Assembly (NCBI GenBank): GCA_964523975.1
Contig: CAZGBM010000082.1
Location: 1-7,352, forward strand
DNA length: 7,352 nt
Source: JAFGHJ01 sp964523975
GTDB taxonomy: Bacteria; Hydrothermota; UBA3072
Direction: 5' to 3'
Position numbers and translations under genes: made by a program. This document shows positions 1 to 5,195 of the stretch, one piece after another. The notes beneath the pieces were generated by a model, which was not told the DNA's origin, did no database searches, and worked only from the letters and a program-made list of their open reading frames with translations. The stretch's first letter is position 1, and each line of letters begins with the position of its first letter.

Positions 1-471
1 GGTTTTAAATACGATCCCGAAGATGACGGAACTTCTATACCAAGCCTCGGAGTTCACGAACACTGGAATGACTCGATAAATAGACAATATTCAAGAGATC
101 TTGGTGGCGGCTATGGAATTGAACTGATTAAAATCCTCGAAAGCACTGGCGGAGTGAGTGAAGAAGGAGAGATACTGGCAAAGCCAATATTGTACAGAAA
201 TTCTCCTAACCCCTTCAACAATTCAACTTCTATAAGATATGAAATCCCGGAAAATTCTAAAGTGGAATTAGCCGTTTACAACATCAACGGTCAGAAAATT
301 AAATCCATAGTAAATAAAGTACAACTTCCGGGTTCTTATTCTTGCGTCTGGAACGGTGACTTTGATAATGGGGCTAAAGCGCCCAATGGTATTTATATAT
401 ACCGTTTAGAGGTAAAAGCATCAAACGGCAAGAAATCTCAACAATCGGAGAAGATGCTTTTAGTTAAATAG
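1..471 (+). CDS. C-terminal part of a secreted protein with FlgD-like/type A T9SS sorting domain (5' end outside window)
   Basis: The frame is open from base 1 to the TAA at 469-471, giving 156 visible residues with no start in the window. The GTG at 154 is internal and need not be a start, because coding continues unbroken before it. Visible residues 67-156 form a FlgD-like/type A C-terminal sorting domain: an N-S-P-N-P-F-N opening, an I-R-Y-E-I-P strand, V-Y-N-I-N-G-Q-K-I, a W-N-G-D turn, N-G-I-Y-I-Y-R-L and a final K-M-L-L-V-K. Such domains direct export and surface attachment through type IX secretion in Bacteroidota, and similar modules occur across the FCB group. The upstream segment has an S-L-G-V-H-E-H-W-N stretch followed by Q-Y-S-R and G-I-E-L, which I associate from memory with the end of DUF362-type proteins; this is tentative. 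The domain call is firm. The main function of the protein cannot be seen. The gene is convergent with the operon to its right. Confidence 0.85.
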   Translation, partial: GFKYDPEDDGTSIPSLGVHEHWNDSINRQYSRDLGGGYGIELIKILESTGGVSEEGEILAKPILYRNSPNPFNNSTSIRYEIPENSKVELAVYNINGQKIKSIVNKVQLPGSYSCVWNGDFDNGAKAPNGIYIYRLEVKASNGKKSQQSEKMLLVK

Positions 472-486
472 ATTTCTAAAGTCAAA

Positions 487-528
487 ATTGGTTGGTGAGT
501 CGGTAAGTTTACCGGCTTACCAACCAAT
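487..528. repeat. Long near-perfect inverted repeat (hairpin) after the sorting-domain gene
   Basis: Bases 487-504 pair with 511-528: eighteen pairs, two of them G-T wobbles (497/518 and 500/515), and two further A-T pairs could close towards a tiny loop. It begins 16 bases after the stop codon of the + gene. No T-run follows, so it is not a classic intrinsic terminator. It could protect the 3' end of the mRNA or help termination. Its right arm is also the outer end of the dispersed repeat described at 519-710. Confidence 0.75.
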
Positions 529-710
529 CAATCGTAAATCCTGTTAATCTTGTCAAAATTTGTAAATTCTACGAATCTAAGATAATAAAATGGTTAAATA
601 GTAAAAACAAAAAAACTTTGCGGTCTTTGTAAGCTTTGTGGTTCAAAATTTTTGTGGTGTGGGGTAGGGTATTAAACAAAAAAATCTTTTTTCTTTGTGT
701 ACTTTGTGTA
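519..710 (+). repeat. Dispersed intergenic repeat, left copy
   Basis: This segment matches the reverse complement of about 4764-4992 in the same order of blocks. ACCAACCAAT at 519-528 matches 4983-4992. TGTTAATC at 542-549 matches 4967-4974. AATCTAAG at 574-581 matches 4935-4942. AAAATGGTTAAATAG at 587-601 matches 4903-4917, followed by an A-rich block. AAAATTTTT from 645, then a G-rich stretch and TTAAACAAA, matches 4822-4861. The segment ends in 9-bp-period CTTTG units. It is AT-rich, lacks a credible ORF and contains indels relative to the other copy, so it looks like an old non-coding family member. Confidence 0.7.
616..710 (+). repeat. 9-bp-period CTTTGNNNN tandem units
   Basis: CTTTG units start at 616, 625 and 634, exactly nine bases apart. 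Two perfect CTTTGTGTA units lie at 693-701 and 702-710. The separation between the two clusters is not a whole number of nine-base steps. The same periodicity, with CTCTGTG units, occurs in the inverted right copy at 4764-4807. This is simple intergenic repeat sequence and I see no coding or RNA gene in it. Confidence 0.7.
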
Positions 711-743
711 AGAATTGTTTTTGGAAGGATTGGGTTCTAAGCG

Positions 744-774
744 AAAAGCCAATAGCTAAATGCTAATTGCTTTT
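744..774. terminator. Probable bidirectional terminator between convergent genes
   Basis: AAAAGCCAATAGC (744-756) and GCTAATTGCTTTT (762-774) form an imperfect stem around a five-base loop. The A4/T4 ends place a short T-run after the stem on either strand. It lies 10 bases past the stop of the large TPR gene on the - strand, and is also downstream of the + gene. The stem has two mismatches or bulges and is weaker than the terminator at 5122-5163. Confidence 0.5.
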
Positions 775-784
775 GTATCGTTAT

Positions 785-2773
785 CTAAATATAGGAAATT
801 TTTCCGCTTTTTTTACCAGTGGTTTTAACAGCTTCTTTTTTCTGTGGTTTTTCCGCTTTTGTTTCTCCGGATACTACCGAATCCCATAGGTCCGCACCTT
901 CTTCAAGAAGCGCATCTTCGAAAGCAAAAGAGAGTTCCTCTTCCACTTCCTCTCCAGCCATTTTTTTATTGATAAGTTCGATTTTTTTATTTACGTCAGC
1001 AAAGTCCCGGTCTATTTGAGCTGCTTTTTTATACTGTTTAAGAGCATTCTCATACGTACCCTGTCGAGCATACAAATTTCCAAGATGATAGAAAAATGCC
1101 GTTTTTTCGTTCTCCAGGAAATTATCGGTATTTATAACAATTTTATAAATATCTTCAGCTTTCTCGTTTTGTCCTAACAATTCATGACATAGACCCAGCA
1201 TCTCAAGCGATTTCAGCCTCCAGGACTTTTCCCTCATTGCTTTTTTAAACTCTTCCATAGCCTCTTCGATAAGGTCCATTCCCTTATAAGTGATTCCAAG
1301 ATTAAAATGTGCGGCATAATCCGTAACATCCAATTCTTCTTTGGCTTTCTTCTTGAAATCCGCCAGCAGAGTATCAAGCGTAGGAACTTTCTCCTCTGCC
1401 TCCTCTGTTTCATCCTTCAAAAACATCCCCTCACTAACCACTTCCTCCTCAAACAACCCATCAAAATCAAGTTTCTCTTTTACTTTTTCTTTTTCTGCTT
1501 TACCTTTTTTCTTCTTTCCTCTGACTTTTTCAAGTATACTGGAATTAGGGTCTACCTTTTCTATCTTCTCCAAAATTTTTTTCGCCTCGGAATGAGCATC
1601 TTTTTTCTCCAGACACTCATAAAGGAAAAAATACGATTCGACCGCTTTTTCCCTGCTATTTAATTTTAAAGCACTTTGTATCATCTTCTGACGGGAGATT
1701 ATACTCAAAGAGTCTAAATCTGCTATCCTGCGATATATATCATAAGATTCATCATAATTTTTCTTGTTGAAATTAACTTCCGCAGCCTTATTGTAATACT
1801 CCAGTGATTCCTCGATAGAACCCACGGATTCATAGAGTTCTGCAAGATTAATCCAATCTTCCCAACCGGAAACAGCTACTTCTATATCTCCCTTTTCGGT
1901 ATCACTTATTCTCTCGACAAGCTCTGGCTCCTCCGGTTCTTCTTCCTCCCCCTCTTCTTCCATATCGAATAATCCTTCAGAGCTTTCGAGAACAGGTTTT
2001 TCGATTACCTCTAACTCTTCTTCCGTATTCAATACCTCCTGTTCGACTGCCTCAAGTAGACCAATGCCTTCCTGCTCGAATTCAATCTTAATTTCTTCCG
2101 GAACAACCCTCTCCTTAACCTCTTCTTTGGTTTTCTTCCCCTTTTTCTTCTCTTTTACTACGCCTCCTGCCCCGGATGCTAAAAATTGTATGCGGGATTC
2201 TATTTCCTCAACCTCCTCTACCCTTCCCTGTTCTTGAAATATACCTTTTATTTCTTCCAGTTCCGAAATCGCCTCTTCATGCTTACCCTGATTTTCATAA
2301 ATTTCAGCAAGTTTGAGACGTATTCCCAATTTTTTAGGCGTTATATTGACGATTTTCTTTAAGTTTTCAAGAACGCCTTCAATATCGCCTTCTTTTTTAT
2401 ACAATTCAGCCAGCTCTTCATACGCCGATACCGCATCTCCAAGCAACCCCTGTTTTTCGTACAGAAAAGCAAGCTCATGTTTGACCAGCAACTCATCTTC
2501 TTCGAATCTGAGCAACATCTGGGCTATAGCTGTAGCATTTTGATAATACTCCGCATCTCTATATTTTTCCAGAGATTTCCAGTAAAATTCTACAGCTTTT
2601 TTCTTATTCCCTAGTTTATTGTAAAGACTTCCTAAATCCTTAGCATTATTTGGATCGTCAGGGACCAGATCGTAAACCCGCTCAAGACACTCGATTGCCT
2701 TATCGGTATTTCCCTCGATCTTCGCTTTACTTGCTTCATTCTTTAAAGCTGAAATTTCATTATCTTTTAACAT
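785..2773 (-). CDS. Large multi-TPR scaffold protein with charged linkers
   Basis: This 662-residue protein is probably cytoplasmic: it has no signal peptide and no membrane segment. Helical TPR repeats fill roughly residues 5-198 (A-I-E-C-L-E, A-V-E-F-Y-W-K-S-L and A-V-S-A-Y-E-E-L helices), 305-415 and 485-605. The best single repeat is 485-516 (H-F-N-L-G-I-T-Y-K-G-M-D with A-M-E-E-F-K-K-A). The blocks are joined by linkers very rich in K and E (about 200-300 and 418-480), which carry [DE]-G-[LM]-F motifs at 266-269, 438-441 and 448-451. A K/E tail ends in G-K-I-S-Y-I. TPRs bind protein partners, so a scaffold or adaptor role is likely, with the ATPase encoded just upstream as the natural partner (inference). 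The ATG lies seven bases after the ATPase stop and lacks a good Shine-Dalgarno site, which suggests translational coupling. The TPR architecture is clear; the specific role is unknown. Confidence 0.9.
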   Translation of the reverse strand: MLKDNEISALKNEASKAKIEGNTDKAIECLERVYDLVPDDPNNAKDLGSLYNKLGNKKKAVEFYWKSLEKYRDAEYYQNATAIAQMLLRFEEDELLVKHELAFLYEKQGLLGDAVSAYEELAELYKKEGDIEGVLENLKKIVNITPKKLGIRLKLAEIYENQGKHEEAISELEEIKGIFQEQGRVEEVEEIESRIQFLASGAGGVVKEKKKGKKTKEEVKERVVPEEIKIEFEQEGIGLLEAVEQEVLNTEEELEVIEKPVLESSEGLFDMEEEGEEEEPEEPELVERISDTEKGDIEVAVSGWEDWINLAELYESVGSIEESLEYYNKAAEVNFNKKNYDESYDIYRRIADLDSLSIISRQKMIQSALKLNSREKAVESYFFLYECLEKKDAHSEAKKILEKIEKVDPNSSILEKVRGKKKKGKAEKEKVKEKLDFDGLFEEEVVSEGMFLKDETEEAEEKVPTLDTLLADFKKKAKEELDVTDYAAHFNLGITYKGMDLIEEAMEEFKKAMREKSWRLKSLEMLGLCHELLGQNEKAEDIYKIVINTDNFLENEKTAFFYHLGNLYARQGTYENALKQYKKAAQIDRDFADVNKKIELINKKMAGEEVEEELSFAFEDALLEEGADLWDSVVSGETKAEKPQKKEAVKTTGKKSGKISYI

Positions 2774-2780
2774 ATTTTGC

Positions 2781-3605
2781 TTACTTATACTTGTTAAGCA
2801 TAAGTTCTTCTCCTACTCTCCTTATTATCGACTCTTCTATTAACCTTTTTTTCAACAGCGCTCCCTCCAAAAGAGCATTATCACAAATTACGTTAATTAA
2901 ACGCGGTGTACCGGAAGTAATATCATATATTATTTTATGCGCTTCATCGCTGAATATTCTTCCGCTTCCTCCCGCCTGCTCCAATCTATAATTTATATAA
3001 TCTCTGGTAGAGCTAAATGTAAGCGGCGGAAGACTAACAATAGCCGAAATTCTCTGTCTGAAAGAAATATTATCTTTTATCCTCTCATAAATGTCCTCCA
3101 TACCGCTTAAGATAATCGTAACCAAACGGTATCCTTCAAGCTCCAAATTCAACAACCCTCTTATTTCTTCAATTACTTCCGGATTTGTAATATTGTTGGC
3201 TTCATCAATAAGAATCACAGTCTTCTTATTAGCTCTATGCCTACGTTCAAGCTCACCTATTAATTCCAATTTCGACTCTGTCCGTTCTTTAGAGTCGATA
3301 CGGAGCCCGAGCATTTCCCCCAATTTCCTGTTGAACCAGACAGCGGAAAAATCCGGCTGTGTGAGCGTCATAAGATTACCGGAATATTCCTCATCTTCCT
3401 CGAGATCTGCAAAGATCTTTCTGATAATAGTAGTTTTTCCGCATCCGATATTTCCGGTTAGTAGTCCCAGTGCCCTACTCTTTTTTATAACGTGCAATAA
3501 TTTGACAAGAGCCCGACTATGTTCAGGTCCACTATAAAAAAAATTAGGATCAGGTATATCACGGAAAGGCTCCTTGTCCATTCCGTAAAAAGCTTCATAA
3601 TTCAT
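2781..3605 (-). CDS. ExeA/GspA-like AAA ATPase
   Basis: This 274-residue P-loop ATPase is of the ExeA/GspA/MshM type. The start Y-E-A-F-Y-G-M with E-P-F and P-D-P-N-F-F-Y is the family's N-terminal signature. Walker A is G-N-I-G-C-G-K-T-T at 51-59 and Walker B is V-I-L-I-D-E-A at 130-136. R-Q-R at 183-185 supplies likely arginine-finger residues, and G-T-P-R at 232-235 resembles sensor 2. All the ATPase motifs look intact. ExeA works with ExeB in assembling the type II secretin, and MshM belongs to an MSHA pilus locus, but the family is broad and includes many orphan members. This one has only the ATPase core, without the membrane segment and peptidoglycan-binding part of ExeA, so it is probably soluble. 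It is encoded between two TPR genes. AGGAGG at 3612-3617, six bases before the ATG, overlaps the stop codon of the upstream gene. The family call is firm; the client machine is not visible. Confidence 0.92.
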   Translation of the reverse strand: MNYEAFYGMDKEPFRDIPDPNFFYSGPEHSRALVKLLHVIKKSRALGLLTGNIGCGKTTIIRKIFADLEEDEEYSGNLMTLTQPDFSAVWFNRKLGEMLGLRIDSKERTESKLELIGELERRHRANKKTVILIDEANNITNPEVIEEIRGLLNLELEGYRLVTIILSGMEDIYERIKDNISFRQRISAIVSLPPLTFSSTRDYINYRLEQAGGSGRIFSDEAHKIIYDITSGTPRLINVICDNALLEGALLKKRLIEESIIRRVGEELMLNKYK

Positions 3606-3611
3606 CTATTT

Positions 3612-3617
3612 CCTCCT
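3612..3617 (-). promoter_or_regulatory. Shine-Dalgarno site of the ATPase gene, overlapping the upstream stop
   Basis: The - strand reads AGGAGG six bases before the ATG at 3603-3605. It shares bases with the TAG stop of the upstream TPR gene (3616-3618). This fixes the ATPase start and makes translational coupling likely. Confidence 0.85.
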
Positions 3618-4596
3618 ACAGAAAAACAATCTTTTTCCCTTCAAAATCCTCATCCCTTTTACCTGAATCCCCTACCTTCACCTTTTTCTCTCTTTCCAAA
3701 GCAGCATCAACATAAACTTTCTCTATTTCCTCTTCCTCTTCTTTTTCCTTTTGCGCTGTTCGCTGCATTCCAAGAAGCTCCTTGACATTTTTAAAATCAG
3801 GGGCAATCCTATATATCTCTCTTAAAACAACTTCTCCTTCTCTCGTTTTCCCGGAATCTTTCAGAGATTGCGAAATAGAGTATAGTTCTTCCAATTTTTC
3901 CTCGCCCTTCAATTCTCTTGCGAGTTCGAGGGATTCTTCAAAAGAACCCTTATCTCTCAGTAATGCGACCAGCAATCTTTTAGATCTATGATTATTATCC
4001 AGTTCCAGAACCCTTCTGTAGTTAAACTCTGCTTCCGAAAGTAAATTCTCGCCGTGAAAACTCTTGCCAAGGGCATATCGTAAATCCGTCTCATCTTCAG
4101 GAGGCCCTGCGATAAAATCTTTAAGATTAGAAATAACTTCTTGTTTTGAATCTTTAAATACGAGAGTTTTGACATCTCTATCGTCAGGATAGTTTTCCTT
4201 CAGGGTTTTCAGAACTTGCTCTGCGGCATTCTTATTTCCGAGAAAACCATAATATTCGAAAGCCTTAAGATAGTTATCTTTTGCCTCATCCGGAGAGCCT
4301 ATCTCCCAAAGCAATTCTCCCATTTCAAGAAAAGAATCGGCATCGAATTCTTCATCGACTTCGACTTCCCCGGAACAAATTATATTTCTAATTTCCTCAG
4401 GCATATCTTTCGAAATTTTTACAAGGTCCCCTATATTTCCGCCCTTTTCAATGAATTCTTCCATATATTCTTTAACTTCTCCGGAAAACCCTAACTCCGA
4501 ATACCCTCTTATAATTTCAAGAAGGTTCTCTAAATTTTTACTTTCTTTATAATCCTTTACTGCCTTAACTATTAAGTTAACGTTTTCTTCTCTCAA
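3616..4596 (-). CDS. TPR-like protein, first gene of the operon
   Basis: This 326-residue protein is all-helical by eye, with no signal peptide or membrane segment. TPR-like helix pairs are seen around 87-120 (F-L-E-M-G-E-L-L-W-E-I-G, then E-A-K-D-N-Y-L-K-A-F), 172-205 (L-R-Y-A-L-G-K-S-F with A-E-F-N-Y-R-R-V-L-E-L-D) and 206-268. The first 80 residues are helical but more diverged. From about 282 a K/E-rich tail, probably disordered, leads to a hydrophobic end, K-K-I-V-F-L, which resembles the end of the large TPR protein. The start is TTG at 4594-4596, chosen because a full AGGAGG lies seven bases upstream and there is no better in-frame ATG. It is first in the operon behind a sigma70-like promoter, ten bases from the ATPase gene. 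It probably acts as an adaptor for the ATPase (inference); I do not recognise a named family. Confidence 0.85.
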   Translation of the reverse strand: MREENVNLIVKAVKDYKESKNLENLLEIIRGYSELGFSGEVKEYMEEFIEKGGNIGDLVKISKDMPEEIRNIICSGEVEVDEEFDADSFLEMGELLWEIGSPDEAKDNYLKAFEYYGFLGNKNAAEQVLKTLKENYPDDRDVKTLVFKDSKQEVISNLKDFIAGPPEDETDLRYALGKSFHGENLLSEAEFNYRRVLELDNNHRSKRLLVALLRDKGSFEESLELARELKGEEKLEELYSISQSLKDSGKTREGEVVLREIYRIAPDFKNVKELLGMQRTAQKEKEEEEEIEKVYVDAALEREKKVKVGDSGKRDEDFEGKKIVFL

Positions 4597-4603
4597 AATA
4601 TAA

Positions 4604-4609
4604 CCTCCT
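4604..4609 (-). promoter_or_regulatory. Shine-Dalgarno site supporting a TTG start
   Basis: The - strand reads AGGAGG seven bases before the TTG at 4594-4596. The spacing and the perfect match are the main reasons for accepting TTG as the start of the first TPR gene. Confidence 0.8.
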
Positions 4610-4645
4610 ATTTTAGAGGATTTTTATAGGTATTCTTTATATACT

Positions 4646-4674
4646 AAAATAAACAGTTCACGATTAAAAGTCAA
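4646..4674 (-). promoter_or_regulatory. Sigma70-like promoter of the TPR-ATPase-TPR operon
   Basis: On the - strand a TTGACT -35 box (4669-4674) and a TATTTT -10 box (4646-4651) are separated by 17 bases. Transcription would start near 4639, leaving a leader of about 43 bases before the TTG start. No operator-like palindrome overlaps it. The -35 match is good and the -10 match is partial. Confidence 0.55.
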
Positions 4675-4763
4675 GTCTTATGCAATTCCCCCTATTCCCC
4701 AACCACAAGATTACACTGATTAACTCGAGATTACCACATCCCACAACCCCTAAATAATCGAAC

Positions 4764-4807
4764 CACAGAGAGCACAGAGAAAAAAGAACACACAGAGAAC
4801 ACAGAGA
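4764..4807 (-). repeat. 9-bp-period CTCTGTG tandem units (CACAGAG on + strand)
   Basis: CACAGAG units start at 4764, 4773, 4791 and 4800, with spacings of 9, 18 and 9, so one nine-base step is degenerate. In one - strand frame this gives a Ser-Leu-Cys repeat inside an open stretch at 4664-4846, which is not a credible gene. The units correspond to the CTTTGTG units of the left repeat copy, in the opposite orientation. Confidence 0.75.
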
Positions 4808-4992
4808 CAAGAAACTATATTTTTGTTTGTTTAAAGCCCAACCCACATCCCTAAAAATTTTTACATGTAGGACATGTAGACACTGAAAGTTTTTTGTTTT
4901 TGCTATTTAACCATTTTCTTATTTTGCCATTTAACTTAGATTTGCAGAATCTATAAATTCAGGCAGGATTAACAAAATTTAAATTGGTTGGT
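4764..4992 (-). repeat. Dispersed intergenic repeat, right (inverted) copy
   Basis: The reverse complement shares an ordered series of blocks with 519-710, the longest exact one being 15 bases (4903-4917). It is longer than the left copy because of small insertions, for example within 4918-4934. The inner end carries the 9-bp units and points towards the operon, as in the left copy. No transposase, terminal inverted repeat or target duplication is visible. Confidence 0.7.
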
Positions 4993-5121
4993 CGGTTAGT
5001 TCGCTGGCCAGTTGAAATCCCCAACAATACACCCACTTCTTAACTCACTAACAAACTTTAATTTGCATCTTTCTGTTTTTGCGGCTCTGCCGAAATTGGC
5101 GATTATTACCCTTTCTTCCAG
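4993..5121. other. Intergenic stretch without a recognised gene
   Basis: This is the part of the 596-base gap between the right repeat copy and the terminator of the VIT-vWA gene. It has no ORF with a ribosome binding site, no tRNA-like fold and no promoter that stands out. A wobble-rich eight-pair stem at 4988-4995/5004-5011 is the only local structure and is weak. Confidence 0.6.
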
Positions 5122-5163
5122 AAAAATAAGACTCCGGTAAGGAAAGGACTTTACCGGAGTCTT
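5122..5163 (-). terminator. Strong Rho-independent terminator of the VIT-vWA gene
   Basis: Bases 5128-5140 and 5151-5163 form a perfect 13-bp stem containing CTCCGG, around a ten-base loop. On the - strand the stem is followed by one A and five T (5122-5127). It lies about 30 bases past the stop codon at 5193-5195, so readthrough into the TPR operon should be low. Confidence 0.9.
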
Positions 5164-5167
5164 TGAA

Positions 5168-5195
5168 TAGATTGTTATTAGCGAATAACAATCTA
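5168..5195 (-). promoter_or_regulatory. Second hairpin enclosing the VIT-vWA stop codon
   Basis: Bases 5168-5179 pair perfectly with 5184-5195 (12 bp) around a four-base loop. The TAG stop at 5193-5195 makes up the first three bases of the stem on the - strand. The stem ends four bases before the terminator stem. It has no T-run of its own, so it may affect mRNA 3' stability or termination rather than end transcription. Confidence 0.75.

Noticed and set aside
616..710. Possible CRISPR array
   Set aside because: The units are only 9 bp and are contiguous or nearly so; there are no spacers of regular length and no cas genes.
819..1663. Several + strand open frames rich in Phe, Ser and Lys opposite the large TPR gene
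   Set aside because: They are the mirror of the K/E-rich codons of the TPR protein (GAA and AAA become TTC and TTT) and have no ribosome binding site or domain.
3091..3537. 148-residue open frame on the + strand opposite the ATPase
   Set aside because: It lies wholly antisense to a gene with clear Walker motifs, is serine-rich as expected from the complement, and matches no recognisable family.
4604..4623. Hairpin hiding the Shine-Dalgarno site of the first TPR gene (CCTC upstream against GAGG)
   Set aside because: Only four pairs around an eight-base loop in AT-rich sequence; too weak to claim regulation.
4664..4846. 60-residue - strand open frame with a Ser-Leu-Cys repeat, resembling a small membrane peptide
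   Set aside because: The repeat arises from the 9-bp CTCTGTG units, there is no convincing Shine-Dalgarno site, and its end overlaps the operon's -35 box.
519..4992. Composite transposon or insertion sequence around the operon
   Set aside because: The flanking repeats are non-coding and diverged, there is no transposase or integrase, and no target duplication was seen.
4988..5011. Eight-pair stem in the right intergenic region
   Set aside because: Three of the eight pairs are wobbles, there is no T-run, and it has no clear relation to a transcript end.
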